Origin: DASPOF01 sp035626155
Lineage (GTDB): Bacteria; Desulfobacterota; Binatia; Binatales; Binataceae
Assembly (NCBI GenBank): GCA_035626155.1
Contig: DASPOF010000159.1
Location: 1-31,587 of the forward strand
Direction: 5' to 3'
Length of the DNA: 31,587 bases
Shown: positions 24,229 to 31,587 of the stretch, piece after piece
How positions within the stretch are numbered: the stretch's first letter is position 1
Layout: every line of letters begins with the position of its first letter
Made by a program: the position numbers and the translations under genes
Notes under the pieces: model-generated
Database searches by the model: none
The model's input: only the letters and a program-made list of their open reading frames with translations
What the model was told of the DNA's origin: nothing

Positions 24229-25134
24229 ATGTTGGAAGCTCGTGCGTTCGAGCCCGAGTATCTAAAGAGGCTCGACCGGCTGGTTTTGGGCATCAAGCGC
24301 GCGCGCACCGTGCGTTCGGGCCAGCGAACGCTTGGCCGGGTCCAGGGCCTCGGAATCGAACCCGAGAATTTCCGCGATTATGCCCCGGGCGACGATCTCC
24401 GCCTGCTCGACTGGAATGCATACGCGAGGCTGGATGAGCTGACGCTGCGCACTTTCCGCGCCGATCGCCAGGTCGAAGTCACGATGCTAGTCGATGCGAG
24501 CGCGTCGATGGCTTATCCGGAACGCGATGACAAGCTCGGGCTGGCGCTCGCGATCGCCGCCTCGCTCGCGTACGTCGCGATGGGCGATAACGACGCGGTC
24601 AGGCTCGGCGCGTTTGCCATGCGCCGGGGCGCGATGCACCTCGAGACGACGCCGTTCCATCGCCGGCGCGAGTCGTATCGCGACTTGAAGCCGTTCGTGA
24701 CCGGATGCCGGTGCGGCGGCGAGACCGGGCTCGGCGCCGCGGTGGACGAACTCCTGCTCCGGCGCAGGCCGGCCGGAATTGTAATCGTGGTGTCGGACTT
24801 TCTGGTCAATCAGGTTGATTACGAGGATGCGCTGTCGCGGCTTGGGGCCGCGCGCCACGAGATCAAAGTGATTCACGTGATGGGGGAGCAGGAATCGACC
24901 GGCAGTTATCCGCCCGGCCTCTATCGCGTGCGCGATGCCGAGACCGGCGAGATGCGGGAGACCGTCGTCGGGCCCGGCTCCGCAGCCGCCTGCCGCAGGA
25001 TCGTCGAGCAAATGTCGGCGCGGCTGAACTCCTACTGCACCAGCCGCGCGATCGGGTATGCGCGCGCATTCGGCGCGGGAAATCTCGAGGCGTTCATGGA
25101 GCGCGAGCTGCCCGCGCTCGGAATCGTCAGGTAG
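24229..25134 (+). CDS. DUF58 domain protein with vWA-like fold
   Basis: A 301-residue protein of the DUF58 family. The signature PENFRDYAPGDDLRLLDWN-type block (about 47-65) is intact, followed by the vWA-like region with D-A-S-A-S in VDASASM, the DxSxS metal-ion site. There are no clear membrane helices, so it is probably a soluble or peripheral partner, shorter than the membrane-bound DUF58 proteins. DUF58 proteins are the standard genetic neighbours of MoxR ATPases and are thought to be their clients or adaptors. It starts at ATG 24229 with a weak GAAGGC ribosome site, and ends 2 bp before the next gene, indicating one operon. Confidence 0.93.
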   Translation: MLEARAFEPEYLKRLDRLVLGIKRARTVRSGQRTLGRVQGLGIEPENFRDYAPGDDLRLLDWNAYARLDELTLRTFRADRQVEVTMLVDASASMAYPERDDKLGLALAIAASLAYVAMGDNDAVRLGAFAMRRGAMHLETTPFHRRRESYRDLKPFVTGCRCGGETGLGAAVDELLLRRRPAGIVIVVSDFLVNQVDYEDALSRLGAARHEIKVIHVMGEQESTGSYPPGLYRVRDAETGEMRETVVGPGSAAACRRIVEQMSARLNSYCTSRAIGYARAFGAGNLEAFMERELPALGIVR

Positions 25135-25136
25135 CC

Positions 25137-27020
25137 GTGGGTTTCCTCAATCCGCATAGCCTCGTTTACGGCCTGAGCATCGCGGCGCTCATCGTGATCT
25201 ATCTGCGCTCGCGCTCGCGTCCGACGATCGAAGTGTCGAGCCTGATGCTTTTCGAAGAAGCTCCCGCTCCGGTGGCGAGCGTCCGCCACGTGCGAATCGA
25301 CCCCCTGTTCTGGTTCGAGCTGGCGGGGCTTGCGGCGCTGACTCTGGCGGCCGGCGGGCTTTACCTGATGACGGCGCACGCAACCGGACCCGCTCGAAGC
25401 AGGGCGCTGGTGTTCGATCTGGGCGCCGCGATGGCTGCGCGAGAGAGCGGGGGAACGCGAATCGACCAGGCGCGCCGCGCCGCTTACGAGGTCATCGACG
25501 AGGCTCCGGCTGCGGCCGAATTCAGCGTGATCGCCTACGCGCTCGAGGCTGAGCTGGTCCTTGCGCAGACCTCCGACCGCGCCGCGCTCCGAAAGGCGAT
25601 CGGCGCCCTGGGCGCCATCGACGTGCCCGCGCGCGCATCGGCTCTGAGAGCCGCGATGATGCGCGCGCAGGGCGCAGCCGGAATCGATCTGTTCACCGAT
25701 CGGCCGCCGCCCGCCGGCGCATTCGACGATGTCGCCGGCCTTGCCCCGGTTCGCGTTCATCGAGTTGGCCAGGGCGACGACAATGCCGCGATCGTATCGC
25801 TCGATCCGGGCGCAGTCGGATCATCTCAGGGCCGCGCAGTGCTGCGGAACTTTTCGGACAGTCCCCGGCTCGTCGAGTTCGCCATCGACCTCTCGGGCCG
25901 TGAGGTCTTTCATCGGGCGGTGATGATGTCGCGGCGCGAGCAAGTGGTCGTGCCATTCGGCCCGCTTCGTGCGGGCGGGCTGGTGCACGCGCAGATTCTC
26001 TCCACCGATTCGCTTATGGCGGACAACGAGCGGTGGGCATGGGCGCCCGCCTCCGACAAGGCGCGCGCGCTGGTGGTCTCGCCCGACCCGGCGGTGCGCG
26101 ACGATCTCGCTCGCGTGCTGCTTGCGCTGAACGCCAACTTTCGCGTCGATGCGGCCGACCCGGCGCTTTATCGGCCTGAAGCGCCCGCGCCGGGAGAGCC
26201 CGCCGCCTCGTACGCGCTTGCGGTAATGCACGATTGCTACCTTCCCGCGGTGCATAGCGATGCGACTCTGCTGGTCTTTCCTCCGCTTGCGGCGGCGCTG
26301 CCCGGCGGGCTCAAGGTGATCGCGACGGCGCCAGCGGCGGAGATGCGCCTCTCGGGCCGCGATGGAGAAAGCGCGGTTGCGCCGACGATGCTCGGCGCGA
26401 CACGCATCGTGAAGATTCCGGAATGGATGGAAGCGGCCGCCACCGCCAGCCGGTCCGGCAGTCCGTCTCCGATAGTTGCCGCGGGGACCGGCCGCGCAAC
26501 CGCCGGCAACATCGGGCTGGCCGCATTCGACGTTCGAGACCATCTTCTGCTCGATCCGGATCGCCTCGATGCGCTCGTGGTGACGATCGGCCTGATGAGA
26601 AAGCTGGTTGCGCCGGGGGCGGTTCAGATTGTCTCGACCGGCGGCTATGTCGATGTGCCCGCATCGGGGACGGTCCAGGTTACCGGCCCCGAGGGAAGTG
26701 TGAGCACGCTTGCGGCGGACCGCTGGGGCCGCGTGCGCCTTAAGCCGCTTAAGTCCGGCCGCTACACGATCGCATCCGGCCCGCGGACGGTCGAGGTGTA
26801 CGCGAACTACTTCGACGCGTCGCAGTCCGATCTGTCGATTGCACATCCGGTACGCGGCAATGCGGCCGCGCCTGCCGCCGCGCGAATCCAGGCCGCTCGC
26901 GAGCCCCGGCACGCGACCCCGCTCGTCATGCTGCTGGTTGCAATCGCATTCGCCGCCTTTGCAACCGAATCCGCATTCCTCGTGCATCACGCAGCGCGAT
27001 GGGGGGTGCGCCATGTTTGA
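25137..27020 (+). CDS. BatA-like membrane protein with degenerate vWA domain
   Basis: A 627-residue protein starting at GTG 25137. It has the BatA-type N-terminus (MGFLNPHSLVYGLSI with a first membrane helix, about 7-24), a second membrane helix (about 58-79), a vWA-like domain (about 88-195), a long beta-rich periplasmic part and a C-terminal membrane helix (about 598-616). In the vWA domain the metal site DxSxS is replaced by D94-L-G-A-A, so metal-dependent adhesion looks lost; a TDR (187-189) survives at the second site. Such proteins from Bat operons are envelope-associated and were linked to aerotolerance in Bacteroides. The stop overlaps the next start by 8 bp. The binding partner is unknown; the double-vWA protein is the obvious candidate. 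Confidence 0.88.
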   Translation: MGFLNPHSLVYGLSIAALIVIYLRSRSRPTIEVSSLMLFEEAPAPVASVRHVRIDPLFWFELAGLAALTLAAGGLYLMTAHATGPARSRALVFDLGAAMAARESGGTRIDQARRAAYEVIDEAPAAAEFSVIAYALEAELVLAQTSDRAALRKAIGALGAIDVPARASALRAAMMRAQGAAGIDLFTDRPPPAGAFDDVAGLAPVRVHRVGQGDDNAAIVSLDPGAVGSSQGRAVLRNFSDSPRLVEFAIDLSGREVFHRAVMMSRREQVVVPFGPLRAGGLVHAQILSTDSLMADNERWAWAPASDKARALVVSPDPAVRDDLARVLLALNANFRVDAADPALYRPEAPAPGEPAASYALAVMHDCYLPAVHSDATLLVFPPLAAALPGGLKVIATAPAAEMRLSGRDGESAVAPTMLGATRIVKIPEWMEAAATASRSGSPSPIVAAGTGRATAGNIGLAAFDVRDHLLLDPDRLDALVVTIGLMRKLVAPGAVQIVSTGGYVDVPASGTVQVTGPEGSVSTLAADRWGRVRLKPLKSGRYTIASGPRTVEVYANYFDASQSDLSIAHPVRGNAAAPAAARIQAAREPRHATPLVMLLVAIAFAAFATESAFLVHHAARWGVRHV

Positions 27021-29601
27021 TCGGCCGGTCGTGCTCTGGCTGCTGGCGCTCGCGCCGCTTGTGGCGATGCCGCCGCTCGCGGCGATTCGCAGCGGAAGCA
27101 GGCTTGCCGGCGCAATCTCGCTTGCGCTGAGACTGGGATGCCTGGCGGCCTTCGTCGCGTTGCTGGCGGGTCTGCGAATCACGGGCACGATGGCGGCGCG
27201 CAGGGTCGAGCTGGTGGCGCTGCTCGATCAGTCGCGTTCGATCGCATCCGACCAGCGCGCCTGGATGCGCCGCAGGACCGCGCAAATCGTCTCCGCGATG
27301 GACGCCAACGATCGGGTGGCGATCATCGGATTTGGCCGCGACGCGCGGCTCGGCGCGCCACTGTCCGATCCCCGGCTGGCCGGCAACCCGGTCCTGGCTC
27401 CGGATCGCGGCGCGACCGATATCGCAGGCGCGCTTACCGCCGCGACCGGGCTGTTCTCGCCCGATGCCGACAAGCGAATTCTTCTGCTGACGGACGGGAA
27501 TGAAACCGCGGGCAGCGCCGCACAGGAAATTCCCGCGATGGTCGAGGAGGGGGTGAAGATTTTTGCCGAGCCGCCTCCCGCCTCTGCGGCCGAGCGCGTC
27601 GCGCTGGTGGATTTTGGCGCGCCCGCGATGGTCCGCGCCGAGCAGCAATTCACCTTCAGGCTCGGAATTGAGAGCGAAGCGCCGGTGGCGGCCGATGCGC
27701 AACTCAGACTCACGCGCGACGCAGTGGGAGCGGGCTCACGGCGCGTAACGCTCAAGCCGGGTCTGAACCGCTTCGAGCTTCCATACCGAATCGACCAGGC
27801 GGGGGCGTATCTGATGGGCGCCGAGGTGGTCGTCGCGCCGCCGCTCGATGCGATCAATCCTCGCGTGGAGACCGCGCTCTCGGTAATCCCGCCGCCGCGG
27901 GTGCTTGTTGTATCGGCGAGCCGCCCGGAAAGCCTGCTCAGTGCGCTCAAGCTTCGCCAATACCGGGTCGATATCGTCTCGCCGCGAAGCCTGACCGACA
28001 AACCCGCCGACTACCTGCAATATCAACTCGTGATTCTCGATGACCTGACCGCATCTTCGCTCAGCGATCGCGTTCAGCATGCGCTGAATCGTTACGTCGC
28101 CGACCTGGGAGGCGGGCTGGTCGCGACCGGCGAGTCGCTTCGCGACGAGAATTTCCAATCGAGCGAGGTCGAAAAAAGTCTTCCGGTCAAATTCCTCAAA
28201 CAGCCGCCCCCGCCCTCGCGCGAGCCGATCGCGGTTTACCTGTTGATCGATCGGTCGAACTCGATGAGCTACGACTCGCGCTATCCCGCGGTGCGCGACG
28301 GCGAGCGCATCCGCTACGCCAGGCAGGCGGCGGTCGCGCTGCTGCGCCAGCTCGATGACGCCGACTACGTGGGCGTGATCGCGTTCGACTCGCAGCCCTA
28401 CGTTCTCGGCCACCTCCAGCCGCTCGGCGAAAATCGCGAGGACCTGGAGGACCGCATCGAACGTCTCCAGGCGGGCGGCGGCACCGATTTCAAGGATGCG
28501 CTCGAGATCGCCGAGCGCGAGATCCTCCAGGCCGGCGTGCCGGTCAGGCAGGTGATCTTGCTCACCGATGGCGACACCAACCGCCAGTATCATGACCACG
28601 ATGCGCTGATCGCCGACTTCGCCAAGCAGCGCATTCCCGTCTCGACCATCCGGATCGGGCCCGATCTCGCCAATTTGCGGCTGCTCGAGGATTTCGCGCA
28701 GGCAACCGGCGGCGTCTTTTATCGCGTTCAGGACATCGAGCGGCTGCCGCTGCTGCTGGTCGGGCTGACGCGTGAGGCGATGAACCGGCGCAAGCAGGAG
28801 CGCACGTCGATCGAGACCGGCTCGCCAAGCGCGATCCTCTCGGGAATCGGCGCGCGCGATATTCCGCCGATCGACTTTTTCGCAGCGACCGCCGCCAAGG
28901 ACGGCGCACAGGTGGTGCTCAGGGTGAACCGCGGCGACAAGAGCGCGCCGCTGCTCGCGGCTTGGCAGTACGGTCTGGGCCGCAGCGCGATCTTCGCCGC
29001 CGATCCGGACTCGCTCGCCACCCTGGGCTGGATCCGATGGGACCGCTACGCACAGTTCTGGTCGCAGCTTGCCACCTGGACGATGCGCCAGGGCGATTCC
29101 GGCATGTTCACGATCAGGATCTCGGGCGCGGCTGACGGCTCCGAGACGATCGAAGTGGAAAAATCCGACTCCAACCCGGTGAGCAACCTGATGTGCCGGA
29201 TCACGGGCCCCGCTCATGCGATCGATTTGCCGCTGACCCAGGTGGGCGCATCGCTTTACACCGGCGAGGCGGGACCGCTTCCGCGCGGCAAGTACACGGC
29301 GACCCTGATGATAAAGGCCGTCGATACCGAGCGGGTGCTGATGCAGCGCGAGTTCGCATCGGCCGGGTCGTTGCCGGCGGATGCGGCGGAGTTGAGGATT
29401 CGGCCGCCCAATGTCGGCCTGCTCGAGCAACTGGGCAGCGCCACTCACGGCGGATTTGGCGCTTCCGCCGAGGAAATCACGCGGCACACCGGAGCGACGG
29501 TGACCGTCCGCCGAAGCGCCGACTCGATGCTCCTGCCGGTGGCAATCGCGCTCTTTTTGGGCGAGGTTTTCGTGCGCCGCAGATACCTGGCAGGATGTTG
29601 A
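27013..29601 (+). CDS. Large membrane protein with two vWA domains and GATase1-like regions
   Basis: An 862-residue protein. Order: two membrane helices (about 5-25 and 34-55); first vWA (about 65-195) with DQSRS at 72-76, T135-D136 and LLLTDG (157-162); a beta domain; a GATase1-like segment (about 295-400) with VLVVSAS and VILDDL; second vWA (about 407-580) with DRSNS at 413-417, GGGTD ending at D492 and LLTDGD (516-521); a C-terminal GATase1-like block (about 645-692) with AAWQYGLGRSAIF and WSQLATW; and a last membrane helix (about 836-852). Both MIDAS sites look complete. The frame is open from 26710, but ATG 27013, overlapping the BatA-like stop, gives a proper membrane N-terminus. It is probably the main envelope-exposed client of MoxR. 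The GATase-like parts show no obvious Cys-His active pair, so catalysis is doubtful. Confidence 0.88.
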   Translation: MFDRPVVLWLLALAPLVAMPPLAAIRSGSRLAGAISLALRLGCLAAFVALLAGLRITGTMAARRVELVALLDQSRSIASDQRAWMRRRTAQIVSAMDANDRVAIIGFGRDARLGAPLSDPRLAGNPVLAPDRGATDIAGALTAATGLFSPDADKRILLLTDGNETAGSAAQEIPAMVEEGVKIFAEPPPASAAERVALVDFGAPAMVRAEQQFTFRLGIESEAPVAADAQLRLTRDAVGAGSRRVTLKPGLNRFELPYRIDQAGAYLMGAEVVVAPPLDAINPRVETALSVIPPPRVLVVSASRPESLLSALKLRQYRVDIVSPRSLTDKPADYLQYQLVILDDLTASSLSDRVQHALNRYVADLGGGLVATGESLRDENFQSSEVEKSLPVKFLKQPPPPSREPIAVYLLIDRSNSMSYDSRYPAVRDGERIRYARQAAVALLRQLDDADYVGVIAFDSQPYVLGHLQPLGENREDLEDRIERLQAGGGTDFKDALEIAEREILQAGVPVRQVILLTDGDTNRQYHDHDALIADFAKQRIPVSTIRIGPDLANLRLLEDFAQATGGVFYRVQDIERLPLLLVGLTREAMNRRKQERTSIETGSPSAILSGIGARDIPPIDFFAATAAKDGAQVVLRVNRGDKSAPLLAAWQYGLGRSAIFAADPDSLATLGWIRWDRYAQFWSQLATWTMRQGDSGMFTIRISGAADGSETIEVEKSDSNPVSNLMCRITGPAHAIDLPLTQVGASLYTGEAGPLPRGKYTATLMIKAVDTERVLMQREFASAGSLPADAAELRIRPPNVGLLEQLGSATHGGFGASAEEITRHTGATVTVRRSADSMLLPVAIALFLGEVFVRRRYLAGC

Positions 29602-29651
29602 GAAGAGCGAGTCCCTCGCAAATCGACGGCGCTGCGGTCTCAACATCCTGC
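29590..29651. repeat. 14-bp perfect inverted repeat spanning the vWA gene end
   Basis: GCAGGATGTTGAGA (29590-29603) is repeated in inverse as TCTCAACATCCTGC (29638-29651), separated by 34 nt. The stop codon of the double-vWA gene (29599-29601) lies inside the left arm. A transcript could form a long-loop hairpin here. It could be an mRNA 3'-end stabiliser or the remnant of a small mobile repeat. Confidence 0.65.
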
Positions 29652-29678
29652 GTAAGAGATGGCTTCTTTCCTCTATCT

Positions 29679-29704
29679 TCTCCCCCGGTCTTTTCCGGGG
29701 GAGA
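29679..29704. repeat. REP-like 10-bp palindromic hairpin
   Basis: TCTCCCCCGG (29679-29688) pairs with CCGGGGGAGA (29695-29704) over a TCTTTT loop; purine- and pyrimidine-rich flanks extend it imperfectly on both sides. There is no T-run beyond either arm, which argues against an ordinary terminator. The form and location between operons fit a dispersed REP-like element. Confidence 0.6.
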
Positions 29705-29717
29705 TAAGAGAGGGGGA

Positions 29718-29744
29718 GCAGGCTGTGATTTATCGCCAGCCTGC
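29718..29744. repeat. 8-bp inverted repeat in the spacer
   Basis: GCAGGCTG (29718-29725) and CAGCCTGC (29737-29744) form a perfect dyad with an 11-nt spacer, directly after the hairpin at 29679. Together they make a compact block of palindromes. No function is apparent. Confidence 0.5.
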
Positions 29745-29923
29745 CAGGGGGCTAGGGGGACGTCCAAACTTTTTGAGACCCGCCGGCAGTCCCGTGCGCG
29801 TCACACGGGGCGGCTTGTGAGATCCTTCGCACTGTTCTAAGGGGGTTGGAACCGGGTCGCCCGGAATTACGGGCAGATGCCGCAGCGGCGCCGGCAGCGT
29901 TACAGCGCGGGGGAAGAGAAGAG

Positions 29924-30484
29924 ATGATCGGGACTTTGGCGAGGAGACGTGCAGTCGGGATAGCGGCAGTGATCGCCGCTTTGGGCTTGAGCTCCATGGC
30001 GTTAACGGCGAACGCGGCGGCATCGCCGCGCGATATCGCCGCGCTTGCGAAATCTTCCCTCATCTACATCGCGACCGTCCGCAAGGATGGCAATCAGAGC
30101 AAGCCGGCTCCGGTCTGGTTCATCACGACCAAGGACAACGAGGTGCTGATCGAGACCTCGCCCAAGAGCTGGAAGGCGAGGCGAATCAAGCGCGGCAGCC
30201 CCGCGATAATCTGGATCGGATCGATGCAGGGTCCCGCCTTCATCGGAAAGGCCGAAATTGCGGCCGACCCTGCGATCCAGAGCCGAATCGTCGACGAGTA
30301 CCCGCGCAAGTATCTGCTTGCGCGGATGGGATTCGCACGTCCCACCAAGGAAAAATTCGCCGCCGAGCAAATCGTCGCGATCAGGATCACGCCGCTTCGT
30401 GACCTGCCCGATGGATTCCAGTCGCATCCTGGCGCGGCCGCGCCGTCGATCGACGCGGAGCAATCCGCGAGCAAGCCTCAATAG
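29924..30484 (+). CDS. Exported PNPOx-like split-barrel protein
   Basis: A 186-residue protein. Residues 1-33 are a signal-like segment: an Arg-rich start (LARRR), a hydrophobic core and an NAAASP cleavage-like end. The rest matches the pyridoxamine-phosphate-oxidase-like split-barrel family, which binds FMN, F420 or haem: SSLIYIATVRKDG and PVWFITTKDNEVLIET form the first strands, and the helix and strands after SPKSWKARRIKRG follow. The frame extends upstream to 29846, but ATG 29924 has GGGAAGAGAAG before it and places the signal at the N-terminus. Export of such a protein is unusual; the paired arginines hint at the Tat route, although the consensus is poor. It converges with the aminotransferase gene. 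The ligand and reaction are unknown. Confidence 0.8.
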   Translation: MIGTLARRRAVGIAAVIAALGLSSMALTANAAASPRDIAALAKSSLIYIATVRKDGNQSKPAPVWFITTKDNEVLIETSPKSWKARRIKRGSPAIIWIGSMQGPAFIGKAEIAADPAIQSRIVDEYPRKYLLARMGFARPTKEKFAAEQIVAIRITPLRDLPDGFQSHPGAAAPSIDAEQSASKPQ

Positions 30485-30493
30485 CATCGCGTG

Positions 30494-30513
30494 GGGCGGG
30501 CGCGCTCCCGCCT
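30494..30513. terminator. Possible weak bidirectional terminator hairpin
   Basis: GGCGGG (30495-30500) pairs with CCCGCC (30507-30512) over CGCGCT, between two convergent genes. The downstream T content is minimal (TT), so termination strength is doubtful. Confidence 0.35.
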
Positions 30514-30548
30514 TACAGCTCATTTCGGACGAAGATCGAGGCAGCGCG

Positions 30549-31587
30549 TTAGCGTCGGCGCGATGCAAGTTTCGCGGGCAGATTCGCCAGCCGCTCCGCC
30601 GCCATCGCGAGCGTCCGATCGCTCTTGGAAAAGGTGAATCGGAGCATGCCGTGCCCGAGCTCGGGACGATGGTAGAAGCTCGAGCCTGGCACTGCCGCGA
30701 CGCCGACGTCATCGAGCATGAAATCGGTCGCCGCGAGATCGTCGGCGAAGCCGAGCGGGCCGATGTCGGCCATGATGTAGTACGCGCCCATCGGAGAGTG
30801 GCATTTCAATCCCGCCGCGCTGAGCGCATCGAACAGCACCCCGCGCTTGCGCTCGTACATCGCGGCAAGCTCCGCGTAAAACGACTCGGGCAGCTTGAGC
30901 GCTACCGCTCCCGCCTCCTGCAACGGATGCGGCGCGCCGACGGTGAGAAAGTCGTGCACCTTGCGGATTGCGGATGTGATCCGCTCGCTCGCCACCGCGT
31001 ATGCCAGCCGCCATCCCGTGATCGAGTAAGTCTTCGACAGCCCGCTAATCGTGATGGTGCGATCCGCCATCCCGGGCAGGCTCGCGATCGAGATGTGGCG
31101 GGCGCCGCCGAATATGATGTGTTCGTAAATCTCGTCGGTAATCGCGAGGCAATCGTGGCGCTGACACAGTTCGGCGATCATTTCGAGTTCGGCGCGGGAG
31201 AAAACCTTGCCGGTCGGATTGTTCGGCGAATTGATCACGACCGCTTTGGTTCGGTCGCTGAACGCCGCCTCAAGCTCCGCGCGATCGATCGAAAAATCGG
31301 AGCCCCCGAGCGCAACGTAACGCGGCGTCGCGCCGGCCAGAATCACGTCCGGCCCGTAATTCTCATAGAAAGGCTCGAAGATGATCACCTCTTCGCCCGG
31401 GTCCACCACGGCGAGCATCGCCGCGGCCATCGCCTCGGTCGCGCCGCAAGTCACCGTCACGTTGAGGTCGGGGTCGCACGGAATCCGGTTGAACGAGCGA
31501 ACCTTGTCGGCGATCGCGCGCCGGAAGTTCGGCGACCCGTGCGTGATCGCGTACTGGTTGTAATCCTCGTCGATCGCGCGCTTGGCC
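30549..31587 (-). CDS. Class I/II PLP aminotransferase (5' end beyond window)
   Basis: The C-terminal 345 residues of a fold-type I aminotransferase; the reading frame runs open to the window edge, so the N-terminal 40 or so residues are missing. A GTG at 31460 is an internal codon: upstream of it the frame continues with family sequence such as YAITHGSPNFRRAIA. Markers are NSPNNPTG, the DEIYEH block with the Asp that contacts the pyridine nitrogen, the PLP lysine in SGLSKTYSITGWR, and the late Arg in LRFTFSK that binds substrate carboxylate. The pattern is close to kynurenine/methionine/aspartate-type aminotransferases of subgroup I-gamma; substrate is uncertain. It is convergent with the PNPOx-like gene. 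No partner gene is visible. Confidence 0.92.
   Translation of the reverse strand, partial: AKRAIDEDYNQYAITHGSPNFRRAIADKVRSFNRIPCDPDLNVTVTCGATEAMAAAMLAVVDPGEEVIIFEPFYENYGPDVILAGATPRYVALGGSDFSIDRAELEAAFSDRTKAVVINSPNNPTGKVFSRAELEMIAELCQRHDCLAITDEIYEHIIFGGARHISIASLPGMADRTITISGLSKTYSITGWRLAYAVASERITSAIRKVHDFLTVGAPHPLQEAGAVALKLPESFYAELAAMYERKRGVLFDALSAAGLKCHSPMGAYYIMADIGPLGFADDLAATDFMLDDVGVAAVPGSSFYHRPELGHGMLRFTFSKSDRTLAMAAERLANLPAKLASRRR

Larger units (their letters stand above)
29602..29923. other. 322-bp intergenic region rich in inverted repeats
   Basis: No gene is supported in this stretch. It contains three nested or neighbouring dyads: the right arm of the 29590-29651 repeat, a 10-bp hairpin at 29679-29704, and an 8-bp dyad at 29718-29744. 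The rest (29745-29923) is G-rich, followed by a normal-looking leader for the PNPOx-like gene. The open frames that cross it have the low-complexity look of translated repeats. The arrangement resembles REP-type palindromic intergenic elements. Confidence 0.55.

Noticed and set aside
23100..24308. 402-residue minus-strand frame opposite moxR
   Set aside because: moxR carries intact Walker motifs; the antisense frame has no recognisable fold.
26710..27012. Upstream extension of the double-vWA gene
   Set aside because: The frame is open, but the stretch is a Pro/Arg/Ser-rich shadow of the BatA-like gene; ATG 27013 gives a membrane-protein start at a coupled junction.
27736..29646. 636-residue minus-strand frame opposite the double-vWA gene
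   Set aside because: Length is a result of high GC and codon bias; no conserved motif, and the plus strand encodes clear vWA domains.
29477..29767. Minus-strand 96-residue frame in the spacer after the vWA operon
   Set aside because: The translation is the Pro/Gly/Lys-rich kind produced by palindromic intergenic repeats; no start signal.
31458..31460. GTG as the aminotransferase start
   Set aside because: Aminotransferase-like sequence continues upstream to the window edge, so this is an internal Val codon.
1..31587. CRISPR arrays, tRNA/rRNA genes, insertion sequences and prophage genes
   Set aside because: Looked for regular direct repeats, cloverleaf-like segments and transposase or integrase motifs; none seen by eye. 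Dedicated scans (tRNAscan, CRISPR finder) were not possible.

Overview
The window is GC-rich, densely coded bacterial DNA. Signal peptides and a putative outer-membrane beta-barrel that ends in Phe point to a Gram-negative host. The gene mix fits an environmental, probably aerobic, deltaproteobacterial or Binatota-like soil or aquifer lineage: DksA-like and CBS regulators, a 2-oxoacid dehydrogenase, an acyl-CoA dehydrogenase, a Nu-class GST, a FIST protein and a large MoxR/von Willebrand cluster. This placement is inference; no rRNA, tRNA or phylogenetic marker is present. I saw no CRISPR array, insertion sequence or prophage.

Layout. (1) 105-5422 holds small regulatory and stress-type genes: a CBS-pair protein and a DUF2267 protein on the minus strand, then on the plus strand a 138-aa conserved hypothetical, a DksA/TraR zinc-finger protein with a long tail, a second CBS-pair protein, a hemerythrin-like protein with a histone-H1-like basic tail, and RNA 3'-phosphate cyclase (rtcA). 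Two intergenic stretches here carry overlapping, mutually exclusive hairpins. (2) 5297-12810 is a metabolic and housekeeping stretch: a secreted clan-A-like glycoside hydrolase convergent with and overlapping rtcA, an FAD amine-oxidase-type enzyme, an NAD(P)-binding protein, a type-B carboxylesterase, a Nu-class GST and endonuclease III. (3) 12875-13391 is a compact RelBE-like toxin-antitoxin pair preceded by a perfect 16-bp palindrome. (4) 13507-20758 holds E1 alpha, E1 beta and E2 of a 2-oxoacid dehydrogenase with no E3, then an exported M20 peptidase, a stand-alone FIST sensor-type protein and an acyl-CoA dehydrogenase that ends at a strong intrinsic terminator. (5) 20923-21726 is a putative outer-membrane protein. 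(6) 21805-29601 is a tight five-gene operon: a membrane protein with a disordered tail, a MoxR ATPase, a DUF58 protein, a BatA-like membrane protein and a large double-vWA membrane protein. Three of its four junctions overlap or nearly abut (overlaps of 4 and 8 bp, and a 2-bp gap); the MoxR-DUF58 gap is 10 bp. (7) 29602-31587 has an inverted-repeat-rich spacer, an exported PNPOx-like split-barrel protein and the 3' part of a class I aminotransferase that runs off the window.

Working together: the MoxR operon is the clearest multi-gene machine, a chaperone-type AAA+ ATPase with vWA partners acting at the membrane. The first block looks like a redox/energy-stress set, with adenylate-sensing CBS pairs, a di-iron O2-binding fold, an RNA-polymerase-binding DksA relative and RNA-end repair. 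The E1/E2 cluster would make an acyl-CoA from a 2-oxoacid using an E3 encoded elsewhere. Many long open frames antisense to these genes are GC-driven shadows and were left out.
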